Made by a program: the position numbers and the translations under genes
The notes under the pieces: model-generated
Database searches by the model: none
What the model saw: the letters and a program-made list of their open reading frames with translations, nothing else
Told to the model about the DNA's origin: nothing
Assembly (NCBI GenBank): GCA_020216805.1
Contig: JAIWNN010000090.1
Location: 1 to 10,000, forward strand
Length of the DNA stretch: 10,000 bases
From: Desulfarculus sp.
GTDB lineage: Bacteria > Desulfobacterota > Desulfarculia > Desulfarculales > Desulfarculaceae
Direction: 5' to 3'
Part shown: in pieces, positions 1-7,895 of the stretch
Layout of the letters: each line of letters starts with the position of its first letter
Position numbering within the stretch: the first letter of the stretch is position 1

Positions 1-131
1 CGGGACGGCGCGGACCGCGCGGCGCTGGGCTTGGCCCGGGCGGACGCATCCGGCGCGCGCGGCGCGTCATCGTCCCGGCGGCGGCCCGCTTGGCCGCCTA
101 GGGACCCAACCATAGCGGGACAACGGTGAAC
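1..131. other. Upstream edge, no gene assigned
   Basis: This stretch is very GC-rich, with a CG-alternating run near 50-66. On the plus strand an open frame from base 3 ends at a TAG at 99-101, and another from base 1 runs to a TGA at 127-129. Either could be the tail of an upstream gene. In related clusters that gene is often the ferredoxin-like delta subunit of the oxidoreductase, but no Cys-rich motif is visible in any frame here. I therefore assign no product. No convincing promoter was seen. Confidence 0.3.
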
Positions 132-1189
132 ATGGCCAAACGGGTTATGGTCAAGGGCAACGAGGCGGTCGCCATGGGGGCCATCGCGGCGGGCTGCCGG
201 TTCTATTTCGGCTATCCCATCACCCCCCAGAACGAGATCCCCGAGTACATGAGCGCCGAGCTGCCCAAGCTGGGCGGCACCTTCATCCAGGCCGAGAGCG
301 AGGTGGCCAGCATCAACATGGTGCTGGGCGCGGCCGCCACCGGGGCCCGGGTGATGACCAGCAGCTCCAGCCCGGGCATCAGCCTCAAGCAGGAGGGCAT
401 CAGCTACCTCTGCGGCTCGGAGATTCCGGCGGTGATCGTCAACATGAGCCGCTCCGGCCCCGGCCTGGGCGGCATCCACCCCAGCCAGGGCGACTACTTC
501 CAGGCCACCCGGGGGGGAGGCCACGGCGACTACCGCACCCTGGTCCTGGCCCCCAGCACCGCCCAGGAGAACTACGACCTGACCATGCTGGCCTTCGACC
601 TGGCCGACAAGTACCGCAACCCGGTGATGGTGTTGGGCGACGCGCTGCTGGGCCAGATCAAGGAGCCGGTGGAGCTCAAGCCCTACCGCAAGAAGCCCCC
701 GGCCAAGCCCTGGGCGCTCACCGGCTGCGCCGGCCGCCCCTCCCAGCTCCTGAAGTCGCTCTACCTGGCCGACGGCCTGCTGACCGAGCACAACTGGAAG
801 CTGTTCAAGAAGTACCAGAAGATGCGCCAGGAGGTCCGCCACGAGCTCTACCGGGCCGACGACGCCGAGGTGATCCTGGTGGCCTTCGGCTCGGTGGCCC
901 GCATCCTGCGCACCTCGGTGGACATCCTGCGCGACAAGGGCAAGAAGGTCGGCCTGCTGCGCCCGATCACGGTCTATCCCTTCCCGGACGAGGCGGTGCG
1001 GGCCGCGGCCCAGACCGCCGAGCGGCTGATGGTGCTGGAGCTCAACACCGGCCAGATGGTGGAGGACGTGCGCCTGGCGGTGCAGGGCCAGGCCCCGGTT
1101 GACTTCTACGGCTGCCCGCCCGGGACCATCCCCACCCCGGAGGACCTGGCCCGCGAGGTGGAGAAGATGTGGCGCAAGGGAGGTGGCCG

Positions 1190-1193
<4 letters not shown>
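132..1193 (+). CDS. vorB: 2-oxoacid:ferredoxin oxidoreductase, alpha subunit (VorB/KorA type)
   Basis: This is the alpha subunit of a thiamine-pyrophosphate (TPP) 2-oxoacid:ferredoxin oxidoreductase, which converts a 2-oxoacid plus CoA to acyl-CoA and CO2 and passes electrons to ferredoxin in the cytoplasm. The N-terminal half carries YPITPQNE at residues 28-35, QAESE at 53-57 with the Glu expected to activate TPP, a Ser-rich TSSSSPG loop at 76-82, and [12 protein letters not shown] at 113-124. These match the VorB group (3-methyl-2-oxobutanoate or related substrates). The C-terminal part is the usual transketolase-C-like domain (EVILVAFGS). The 353-residue length is normal. I prefer ATG 132 because family members begin MAKRV; a GTG at 126, 5 bases after GCGGGA, is the alternative and adds two residues. 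The stop overlaps the beta start (ATGA). Substrate specificity (branched-chain, 2-oxoglutarate or other) cannot be read with certainty. Confidence 0.93.
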
Positions 1194-1972
<779 letters not shown>

Positions 1973-1989
1973 CCCCAGGCAGGTGCGAC

Positions 1990-2547
1990 ATGTATTTTGA
2001 CACCATAATCGCGGGATTCGGCGGCCAGGGCGTCTTGTTCATGGGCAACCTGATGGCCTACGCGGCCATGGAGGCCGGCCGCCAGGTGACCTTCATGCCG
2101 GTCTACGGGGTGGAGATGCGCGGCGGCACCGCCAACTGCACCGTGGTCATCAGCGACCGCCAGGTGGGCTCGCCCATCGTGCACGAGCCCCAGGCGGCGG
2201 TGGTCATGAACAACCCCTCGGCCGAGAAGTTCGGCCCCCGGGTCAAGAAAAACGGCCTGCTCCTGGTCAACTCCAGCCTGGTGGAGGAGCAGTATGTCAA
2301 GGCCCGCACCAAGCGCATCCTCCGGGTGCCCTCGCTGGAGCTGGCCCAGGAGATCGGCAACCCCCGCCTGGCCAACATGGTCCTCCTGGGGGCCCTGGTG
2401 GAGCTTTCCGGGGTGGTCAGCGTCGCGGACATGGTCAAGGTCCTGCCCTCGGCCCTGGATCCGCGCTATCATAAAATGATACCGGCCAACCAGGCCGCCC
2501 TGGATCGCGGAGCCCGCTTCGCGAAAGATAACCGCGGCAAGGTCTGA
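1990..2547 (+). CDS. 2-oxoacid:ferredoxin oxidoreductase, gamma subunit
   Basis: This is the gamma (pyruvate/ketoisovalerate catalytic domain) subunit completing the alpha-beta-gamma set. It shows the characteristic N-terminal GFGGQGV followed by PVYGVEMRGGTANC, the signature of this domain, which helps bind CoA. The ATG at 1990 is preceded by CAGGCAGGTG and lies 17 bases after the beta stop. A TTG at 1969 in frame is possible but lacks such a site and would overlap the beta stop. Length is 185 residues, normal for a stand-alone gamma subunit. All three subunits run in one direction with overlaps or very short gaps, which supports a single operon. Confidence 0.93.
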   Translation: MYFDTIIAGFGGQGVLFMGNLMAYAAMEAGRQVTFMPVYGVEMRGGTANCTVVISDRQVGSPIVHEPQAAVVMNNPSAEKFGPRVKKNGLLLVNSSLVEEQYVKARTKRILRVPSLELAQEIGNPRLANMVLLGALVELSGVVSVADMVKVLPSALDPRYHKMIPANQAALDRGARFAKDNRGKV

Positions 2548-2578
2548 TCCCCCGCCGCCAGCAACCAAGGGAGAGCCC

Positions 2579-3274
2579 ATGAGCCCGACCGACCGCAGCG
2601 ACGAGAGGATGGAAGAGCCCCGGACCCATGGCGATATCGACCGCCAGCGGGACTACTTACATGGGGTGGACCAGGTGGCGCGGGTGGCGGGGCCCAGGTC
2701 TGAGGGCCAGGACCTGCCGGTGGGCCAGCGGGTGCGCCAGATTCGGGAGCAGAAGGGCCTGACCCTGACCGACCTGGCCCAGCGCACCGGCCTGATGGAG
2801 CAGTTTTTGGCCGACATCGAGGCCGAAACCGCCAGCCCGCCCCTGGGAGTGCTGGTCAAGCTGGGCAAGGCCCTGGGCATGAAGATGGGTACCCTCATCG
2901 CCAGCGGCGAAGAGCGGCCCTACACCGTGGTGCGCTCCAGCGAGCGCCAGGCCATGAGCCGCCTGTCCTCCCAGCGCGGCACGGCCTACGGCTACTCCTA
3001 CCAATCCCTGGCCCCCAAGAAGAAGAACCGGTCCATGGACCCCTTCGTGGTCACTCTGGAGCAGGCCGCCCAGGACGTACCCCCCAGCTCCCACGAAGGC
3101 GAGGAATTCATCTTCGTGCTGGAGGGGAGCATGGAGGCCCTGGTGGGCGAGGCCATGGAGATCCTGGGGCCGGGCGACAGCATCTACTACGACTCCAGCG
3201 AGCCGCACCTGCTGCGCCCCCACGGCGAGGGTCCGACTCGGATCCTGGCGGTGATCTACAGCCAGGATCGCTAG
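2579..3274 (+). CDS. XRE-family regulator with C-terminal cupin domain
   Basis: This is a DNA-binding transcriptional regulator. A helix-turn-helix of the XRE/Cro type spans about residues 48-102 (RVRQIREQKGLTLTDLAQRT, then FLADIEAE). A linker leads to a cupin barrel at about 165-228 (HEGEEFIFVLEG, then GPGD, then EPHLL). His172, Glu176 and His210 stand where cupin metal ligands are usual, so this sensor domain may bind a metal or a small ligand. Unusually, about 45 polar, charged residues precede the HTH. The ATG at 2579 follows AGGGAGA at a good distance. The gene starts 31 bases after the gamma subunit, so it is probably co-transcribed with the oxidoreductase and may control that operon; that target is inferred from position only. 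A hairpin follows the stop. Confidence 0.88.
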   Translation: MSPTDRSDERMEEPRTHGDIDRQRDYLHGVDQVARVAGPRSEGQDLPVGQRVRQIREQKGLTLTDLAQRTGLMEQFLADIEAETASPPLGVLVKLGKALGMKMGTLIASGEERPYTVVRSSERQAMSRLSSQRGTAYGYSYQSLAPKKKNRSMDPFVVTLEQAAQDVPPSSHEGEEFIFVLEGSMEALVGEAMEILGPGDSIYYDSSEPHLLRPHGEGPTRILAVIYSQDR

Positions 3275-3302
3275 CCTTTCCCCCCAACCCGACCGTTACG
3301 AC

Positions 3303-3339
3303 CGAGCCCCGGCCGGCGTCCCGCGCCCGCCGGGGCTCG
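3303..3339. terminator. GC-rich hairpin between convergent genes
   Basis: An 11-bp perfect stem (CGAGCCCCGGC at 3303-3313 with its complement at 3329-3339) encloses a 15-base loop. It lies between the end of the XRE-cupin gene and the end of the oppositely oriented response regulator, which is where a shared terminator is expected. Neither side has a T tract, so it is either not a classical intrinsic terminator or acts with Rho. Confidence 0.6.
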
Positions 3340-3364
3340 TGGTTGGCCGGTCCGGGAAATACCC

Positions 3365-3742
3365 CTAGGCTTGACCCAGGACCCGCTTACAGCAGCCGTG
3401 GAGGTCGGCCAGACGCAAGGGTTTGTTCAGGAAGGCGTCGATCTGCCCGGGCGGCTGGTTCTGACGCCAGGACCAGGGACAGGTGCCGCTGATCAGCACC
3501 ACCTTCAAACCCGGCTGCATCCGGCGGGCGAACGCGGCCAGCTCCAGCCCGTTGATCCCGGGCATTATCAGGTCGGATATTAATAAATCTGCGGTATTTC
3601 TCTCTAAAAACGCCTTGGCCTCGTGCGGTGAGCTGAAGTCGCGCACCTGAAAAAAGCGGCTTAGGTAGCTTGAGAAAAGATCGGCCAACACAGCCTCGTC
3701 GTCCACCAGCACCACCCGAGTCTTGTCGTCGACCCACGCCAT
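3365..3742 (-). CDS. Single-domain response regulator (receiver)
   Basis: This is a stand-alone receiver domain of two-component signalling, with no output domain. It has the acidic pair Asp14-Asp15 (VLVDDE), the phospho-acceptor Asp57 in ISDLIMPG, Ser85 (LISG) and Lys107 (NKP), the complete set for phosphorylation. The 125-residue length is one CheY-like domain. ATG 3742 is preferred because GGGGGGA lies upstream at suitable spacing; ATG 3760 in frame adds six residues but has no ribosome site. No histidine kinase is next to it, so its partner and output are unknown. Codons in the centre of the gene (TTA, AGA, ATA) are unlike the GC-rich neighbours. It ends close to the kor-side hairpin and has its own candidate promoter. 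Confidence 0.88.
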   Translation of the reverse strand: MAWVDDKTRVVLVDDEAVLADLFSSYLSRFFQVRDFSSPHEAKAFLERNTADLLISDLIMPGINGLELAAFARRMQPGLKVVLISGTCPWSWRQNQPPGQIDAFLNKPLRLADLHGCCKRVLGQA

Positions 3743-3812
3743 GCCCTGATCCCCCCGCATGGTCAGGCGGGCTCTTTTGCCCGGCGTTGACCGAAAAAGG
3801 ATGCTTGGAGCT

Positions 3813-3842
3813 ATGATAAGGGCCCCGGGTGGGTGTCGGCAA
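3813..3842 (-). promoter_or_regulatory. Candidate sigma70 promoter for the response regulator
   Basis: Read on the minus strand, TTGCCG (3837-3842) and TATCAT (3813-3818) are separated by 18 bases. The -10 matches the consensus at 5 of 6 positions and the -35 at its first three. It lies about 70 bases upstream of the chosen ATG. Matched by eye only. Confidence 0.35.
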
Positions 3843-3860
3843 GGGATTAAATTGAATAAA

Positions 3861-3906
3861 ATCCGCCCCCTCGATCGGCTTAACCCGTCGAGCCAAGGGG
3901 GCGGGA
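3861..3906 (-). terminator. Intrinsic terminator of the acyl-CoA dehydrogenase cluster
   Basis: CCGCCCCC (3863-3870) pairs perfectly with GGGGGCGG (3897-3904). A nested inner stem pairs TCGA (3871-3874) with TCGA (3888-3891). On the minus strand the stem is followed by the T-rich run ATTTTATTCAATTTAAT. It starts about 17 bases past the dehydrogenase stop, so it fits a Rho-independent terminator for that transcript. Confidence 0.8.
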
Positions 3907-3922
3907 TCGCGGGCTTTTGCCC

Positions 3923-5074
3923 CTAGATGGCCCCGATCAGGCGGGCAATGACCAGGCGCTGAATCTCGCTGGTGCCCTCGCCGATGGTCAACAGCTTCTG
4001 GTCGCGGTAGAAGCGCTCCACGTCGTATTCCTGCATCAGGCCGTAACCGCCGTGGAGCTGCACCGCCTCGTCGACCACCCGGCCCATGACCTCGCTGGCG
4101 TAGAGTTTGGCCATGGCGGCGTTCTTGCTGAAAGAGCGGTGGTTGTCCTTGAGCCAACAGGCCTTGTAGAGCAAAAGCCTGGCGGCCTCGATCTCCAGGG
4201 CCATGTCGGCCAGCTTGAAGGCATTGACCTGAAAGGTGCTGATGGGTCGTCCGAACTGCTGGCGCTCGCGGGCGTATTTTATGGCCAGCTCATAGGCCCC
4301 CTGGGCCCCGCCCACGCCCATGGCGGCGATGGACAGCCGGCCGGCGTCCAGGGTGGCCAGCATCTGGTGGAAGCCCTTGCCCCGCTCGCCCAGGATGTTC
4401 TCCTTGGGCACCCGGCAGTCGTCGAAATAAAGCTCGCTGGTGTTGGATGCCCGCCACATCATCTTGTTGTGCATGGGCCGGGCCTCGAAGCCGGGAGTAC
4501 CGTTCTCCACCAGGATGCAGGACAGCTCCGGCCGTCCGCCCTCGCGGGAGCCGGTCTTGGCCATCACCGTCACCCCGCGGCTGATGGCGGTGCTGGCGTT
4601 GGTGATGAAGATTTTGGAGCCATTGAGCACCCACTCGTCTCCGTCCAGGACCGCGGTGGTCGCCGCCCCCCCGGCGTCGGAGCCGGCGTTGGGCTCGGTG
4701 AGCCCGAAGCCCCACAGGGCCCGGCCGGCGCAGAGGTCGGGTAGGTATTTGCGCTTTTGCTCCTCGGAGCCGAAATAGTAGAGCGGGCCGATGCCCAGGG
4801 AGTTGCCGGCGGCCACGGTGGCGGCGTGGCTGCCGTCCACCCGGGCGATCTCCTCCACCGCGATGATGTAGGAGATGTAATCCATGCCCTGACCACCATA
4901 CCGCTCGTCGACCACCATGCCGAACAGGCCCAGCTCGCCCATGGCCGCCATGGTCTCCAGACTGAACTCCTCCCTCCGGTCCAGCTCCCGCGCCACCGGC
5001 GCGATCTCCTTCTCGGCGAAGTCGCGCACCGTCTTGCGTAGGATGTCCTGCTCCATGGTCAGGTCGAAATCCAT
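3923..5074 (-). CDS. Acyl-CoA dehydrogenase
   Basis: This is an FAD-dependent acyl-CoA dehydrogenase, oxidising an acyl-CoA to the 2,3-enoyl-CoA and normally passing electrons to electron-transfer flavoprotein. The 383-residue length is standard. Both family signatures are present: GLTEPNAGSDAGG in the middle domain, and Q-L-H-G-G-Y-G-L followed by E-x-F-Y-R-D near the C-terminus. Glu366 in GEGTSEIQRLVIAR is at the catalytic-base position of the short-chain/butyryl-type enzymes. The ATG at 5074 is preceded by GGGAGGGACAGC; an upstream in-frame TTG at 5098 would include that site and is rejected. It is the last gene of the minus-strand cluster, 153 bases after the DUF35 gene. Chain length or substrate class cannot be deduced; the context suggests a specialised acyl-CoA. 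Confidence 0.94.
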   Translation of the reverse strand: MDFDLTMEQDILRKTVRDFAEKEIAPVARELDRREEFSLETMAAMGELGLFGMVVDERYGGQGMDYISYIIAVEEIARVDGSHAATVAAGNSLGIGPLYYFGSEEQKRKYLPDLCAGRALWGFGLTEPNAGSDAGGAATTAVLDGDEWVLNGSKIFITNASTAISRGVTVMAKTGSREGGRPELSCILVENGTPGFEARPMHNKMMWRASNTSELYFDDCRVPKENILGERGKGFHQMLATLDAGRLSIAAMGVGGAQGAYELAIKYARERQQFGRPISTFQVNAFKLADMALEIEAARLLLYKACWLKDNHRSFSKNAAMAKLYASEVMGRVVDEAVQLHGGYGLMQEYDVERFYRDQKLLTIGEGTSEIQRLVIARLIGAI

Positions 5075-5141
5075 GCTGTCCCTCCCGGCTTGGCCCAAGC
5101 TTTGCCTGCGGTTTGGGGCCGATTGCGGTTTCGCCGCCGCG

Positions 5142-5204
5142 GGGCCGGACGCCGCCCGCGCCCGGCGTCCGGGCCGGGAGGCGGGGGGTGTCCCGCCCCC
5201 CGCC
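5142..5204. repeat. Two tandem GC hairpins between DUF35 gene and dehydrogenase
   Basis: CCGGACGCCG (5145-5154) pairs perfectly with CGGCGTCCGG (5163-5172) around an 8-base loop. Next to it, GGCGGGGGG (5180-5188) pairs perfectly with CCCCCCGCC (5196-5204) around a 7-base loop. Neither is followed by a T run on the minus strand. They fill the gap inside an otherwise co-oriented cluster and could stabilise or partly terminate the transcript. Confidence 0.6.
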
Positions 5205-5227
5205 CCTTCGGCCTGGCTATCATCCTA

Positions 5228-5731
5228 CTACTTTGGGACCCACCAGATGTCCAGAATGGTGTGGGTGGGGTTTTGGGTGCGGAACTCGGCCTTGACCGGC
5301 ATGCCGATCTCGGGCTTGCCGTGGGCCAGATAGCCCTTGAAGATAGTGTCCACCCCCGGGAGCTCCACGTCGATCTGCCAGTAGGGCGTCTTCATCTCCA
5401 CCCCGATGCCGGCGTAGTCGACCATGGTGAAGGTGTAGATCCTGCCCTCGGGCTTGACCTTGACCCACTTCATGCGGGCGAAGCAGTCCGGGCAGTCGGC
5501 CCGGGGAGGCAGCCAGACCGTGCCCTTCTCGGCGCAGTCGGGATTGACGCATTTGGTGGCCATCAGCTTGCCCTCGGTCAGGCCCTTGAAAAAGGGCGTC
5601 AGCAGACCGTAGGTGTGGTGGTGCTCCACCGTGCGGGGCCAGCTCACCACCCAGGCCGGCTTTTCGTCGAACAGCGCCAGGGGCTTGCCGATGTATTTGG
5701 TGCGAATCGCCTTCTCGTAGATCTCCGCCAT
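5228..5731 (-). CDS. DUF35 zinc-ribbon/OB-fold acyl-CoA partner protein
   Basis: This is a 167-residue member of the DUF35 family, small proteins with a zinc ribbon followed by an OB fold that form complexes with thiolase-fold enzymes and are thought to help hold acyl-CoA substrates. Cys61, Cys66, Cys80 and Cys83 form the rubredoxin-like zinc ribbon (C-x4-C, then C-x2-C), and the segment from about 90 to the end (GRIYTFTMVDYAG onward) is the OB barrel. About 40 residues precede the usual amphipathic helix (TPFFKGLTEGKL), longer than many family members. The ATG at 5731 has GGGAGG eight bases upstream. It starts 18 bases after the thiolase-fold gene, consistent with co-translation of two subunits of one complex. 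It has no catalytic activity expected of its own. Confidence 0.88.
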   Translation of the reverse strand: MAEIYEKAIRTKYIGKPLALFDEKPAWVVSWPRTVEHHHTYGLLTPFFKGLTEGKLMATKCVNPDCAEKGTVWLPPRADCPDCFARMKWVKVKPEGRIYTFTMVDYAGIGVEMKTPYWQIDVELPGVDTIFKGYLAHGKPEIGMPVKAEFRTQNPTHTILDIWWVPK

Positions 5732-5749
5732 GATTTTTGCCTCCCTTCC

Positions 5750-7117
5750 CTACCAGGCCTTGCGCAAGATGCCGACGGTGACATGGCTGCCCACCCCGGC
5801 GTGGCTGACCCAGAGCCCCTGGCGGGGATTGGGCACCTGGAGGCTGGTCCACTGCTTGGGCTTGTTTTTGCCGGCCCTTTTCCACCATTTGGGGTCGCCG
5901 TGGAACTGATCGTACTTGCCCTGGATTTGCCAAAGCACCTCGGCCGCCTGCCAGATGCCGGTGGCGCCCACCGCGTGCATGGTGCCCAACAGGCCGCCGC
6001 TCAGGTTGGCCGGGCACTTGCCGCCGAAATAGGCGTCGCCGCTCTCGATGTAATCCGGTTCCTGGCCGTAGGGCCGCAGGCCGATGTCGCCGTAGGTCTG
6101 GATGTCGCTGATGGTGAAGGCGTCGTGCAGCTCCACCAGGTCCAGTTCCTCCAGGGGGTCCTTGATCCCGGCCATGCGGTAGCAGAGCCAGGCCGCGAAG
6201 CGGGCGGCCAGGAAGGATTCGAAGCCCGGCCAGCGCGGGTTCTCCTTGAGCATGGCGTCGTACTGCCCCGGGGTCTCGTTGGGCAGCAGGGGGATCTCCA
6301 TGGGCCGGCGGTCGGCCACCCGCAGGGTGTGGCTGCCACCGCAGATGAAGACCTCCACCGGGTGGTCGCTGAGCTTGTAGGCCATCTCCTCGTCGCACAG
6401 CAGCACCGCAGCCGAGCCGGCGGTCATGGCGCAGCACTCCAGGAAGCGCAGGGGATAGGCGCTCATGCGGCTGGCCAAAACCTCCTCCACGGTGTGCACG
6501 CCGGGCTGCTGGGCGTTGGGGTTCATCACCGCGTAGCCCCGGTTCTTGACCGCCACCTTGGCCCGGGTAACCTCACTGAGGTCGTAGGCCCAGGCGAAGC
6601 GGTTGGCCATGGGCGCGTAGTAACTGGAGTAGATGCGTCCCATCCGGGTCTCGAAGTCCTTGCAGGCCGCGGTGGAGATGTAGAAGTTGCCGGTGCGGGT
6701 GTCCACCTCGTCCATGCGCTCCCAACCGGCCACCAGACAGCAGTTGGCATAACCGCTGGCGATGGCCTGCGCCCCCATCAGCACCGCCGAGCCGCCGGTG
6801 GCCCCGCCGGTCTTGATGCCCACGTTGTACAAGGGGTCCAGGCCCAGATAGTCGTGGACCTTGGATTCGCACAAGAGCTGGTCCTGGAAGTGGTCGGCGA
6901 ACTCGCCATAGACCGCGAACTGGATGCTGTCCTTGATCTCTTTGGGCGAAAGCTTGAGATCGTTGTCCTCCAGCATCATCTTGAAGGCCATCATCACCAA
7001 CTCTTCCAACTTGTATTCCGGAAAATACTTGCGGAAGGGGGTGCAGCCCCCGGCCACCATGAAGACCCGCTTGGACCATTTGGGCACCCTGAGGTTGCCC
7101 TCCCCGAACTTGATCAT
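5750..7117 (-). CDS. SCP2-type thiolase-fold protein lacking catalytic cysteines
   Basis: This is a 455-residue protein with the thiolase fold of the SCP2/lipid-transfer thiolase group. Conserved parts are VAGGCTPF at residues 21-28, GGATGG at 104-109, IASGYANCCLVAGWERM at 119-135, ELHDAF at 329-334 and NLSGGLLGTMHAVGATG at 371-387. His331 and His381 of the active site are present. The nucleophilic Cys normally found in the C-A-S/T-G motif is Gly105. The motif usually read HDCF in SCP2-type thiolases is HDAF, so Ala333 replaces the second Cys. An ordinary thiolase reaction therefore looks unlikely; with the adjacent DUF35 protein, a retro-aldolase like the sterol side-chain enzymes is the best alternative (inference). 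ATG 7117 follows GGGAGGGAGAGAG; an in-frame start at 7240 would add 41 low-complexity residues and is rejected. Automated annotation will probably call it acetyl-CoA acetyltransferase. Confidence 0.87.
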   Translation of the reverse strand: MIKFGEGNLRVPKWSKRVFMVAGGCTPFRKYFPEYKLEELVMMAFKMMLEDNDLKLSPKEIKDSIQFAVYGEFADHFQDQLLCESKVHDYLGLDPLYNVGIKTGGATGGSAVLMGAQAIASGYANCCLVAGWERMDEVDTRTGNFYISTAACKDFETRMGRIYSSYYAPMANRFAWAYDLSEVTRAKVAVKNRGYAVMNPNAQQPGVHTVEEVLASRMSAYPLRFLECCAMTAGSAAVLLCDEEMAYKLSDHPVEVFICGGSHTLRVADRRPMEIPLLPNETPGQYDAMLKENPRWPGFESFLAARFAAWLCYRMAGIKDPLEELDLVELHDAFTISDIQTYGDIGLRPYGQEPDYIESGDAYFGGKCPANLSGGLLGTMHAVGATGIWQAAEVLWQIQGKYDQFHGDPKWWKRAGKNKPKQWTSLQVPNPRQGLWVSHAGVGSHVTVGILRKAW

Positions 7118-7267
7118 GGCTCTCTCCCTCCCCTGGTTGGTTGCGGTCGACCCGCGCCGGGCTCTCCCGGTCCGGGATGCTTCCGTTTCCCTGGCGTCGG
7201 TCCCCGGCCCCCCAGCCAGGCTTCGCGACGCGGCGGCCAATTCTTGAGAGCGCGCATGATGATCGGA

Positions 7268-7297
7268 CCGACGCGGAGCGGCCAGACTCCGCGTCGG
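7268..7297 (-). terminator. Hairpin after the second XRE-cupin gene
   Basis: CCGACGCGGAG (7268-7278) pairs perfectly over 11 bp with CTCCGCGTCGG (7287-7297) around an 8-base loop. It starts 13 bases beyond the regulator stop on the minus strand. No T tract follows, so termination may be partial or Rho-assisted. It separates the regulator from the thiolase-fold gene; the remaining 150 bases to ATG 7117 should hold that cluster's promoter, but I found no convincing -35/-10 pair there. Confidence 0.55.
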
Positions 7298-7310
7298 CGG
7301 TGGTCATAGG

Positions 7311-7853
7311 TCACATGGTCCCCACCCAAAGGGTCACCGCCAGGCCGGGACCGGGATTGGTGATGCGCTGGCGAGGCGGATCGCAGAAGAAATGAATCGC
7401 ATCGCCGACCTTCAGAAGCACCTTCTGGTCGCCCAGCTCCAGTTCCATCCGCCCCTGGAGCACGCAGAGCACTTCTTGGCCGTTCTTGATGTTCTTGCGC
7501 ACCGGGATCGATTTGCCCGGCTCGAGGAAAACCACGGCGCTATCGATGACCGCGCGATAGTCGGGCGGGCAGAAGCGCCGGGTGGCGAAGCCGGTGTGGG
7601 GCAGGTCCACCTCGCCCCATTCGGCCTTGCGGATAACGAACAGCCGCTCTTGGGTGCTGAACTGGTGCAAGAGCCCGCCAGCGTCGATCTCCAGGGCGGC
7701 GCAGATATTCATCAGGGTGTCCAGGGAGGGCGATTTGACGCTGTTCTCCACCTGGCTGAGGAAGCCTTCCGAGACGCCGGCCTTTTCCGCCACCGCCCTG
7801 AGGGTGAGCTTCTTGGCCTTGCGGTGTCCGCGCAGCAGGGCGCCGAGGTTCAT
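7311..7853 (-). CDS. XRE-family regulator with cupin domain
   Basis: This is a 180-residue transcriptional regulator. The HTH occupies about residues 4-60 (LLRGHRKAKKLTLRAVAEKA, then VSEGFLSQVENS, then PSLDTLMNICAAL) and the cupin about 105-178 (EPGKS, then GQEVLCVLQGRMEL, then VGDAIHFF). The usual cupin His ligands are absent: the first motif reads NGQEVLC and the second PPRQRI. This sensor therefore probably binds an organic ligand, perhaps an acyl-CoA or acid, without metal. ATG 7853 has GGAG upstream (GGAGAAAAACGAC) and gives the usual short N-terminus; a TTG at 7886 in frame has no clear site. It is co-oriented with and just upstream of the thiolase/DUF35/dehydrogenase genes and is their likely regulator (inferred from position). 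It is much shorter at the N-terminus than the other XRE-cupin protein in this window. Confidence 0.88.
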   Translation of the reverse strand: MNLGALLRGHRKAKKLTLRAVAEKAGVSEGFLSQVENSVKSPSLDTLMNICAALEIDAGGLLHQFSTQERLFVIRKAEWGEVDLPHTGFATRRFCPPDYRAVIDSAVVFLEPGKSIPVRKNIKNGQEVLCVLQGRMELELGDQKVLLKVGDAIHFFCDPPRQRITNPGPGLAVTLWVGTM

Positions 7854-7895
7854 GTCGTTTTTCTCCGCCAGCGCCGCCTTGGGCAATATTCATCT

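Noticed and set aside
50..66. CG-alternating run at the left edge
   Set aside because: Expected by chance in DNA of this composition; no pairing or repeat unit that implies function.
3917..4744. Plus-strand open frame opposite the acyl-CoA dehydrogenase
   Set aside because: Antisense shadow; the minus-strand protein carries both acyl-CoA dehydrogenase signatures.
7118..7240. N-terminal extension of the thiolase-fold protein
   Set aside because: It would add 41 residues rich in Ala, Arg and Thr and place the strong ribosome site inside the gene; ATG 7117 is better.
5090..7309. Very long plus-strand open frame of 739 codons
   Set aside because: It lies antisense to the DUF35 and thiolase-fold genes, whose proteins match known families; the frame is open only because of high GC. 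Its translation is rich in G, A, H, L and V, with no recognisable domain.
7854..7886. TTG start at 7886 for the second XRE-cupin gene
   Set aside because: No clear ribosome site precedes it, and related regulators begin a few residues before the HTH, as ATG 7853 gives.
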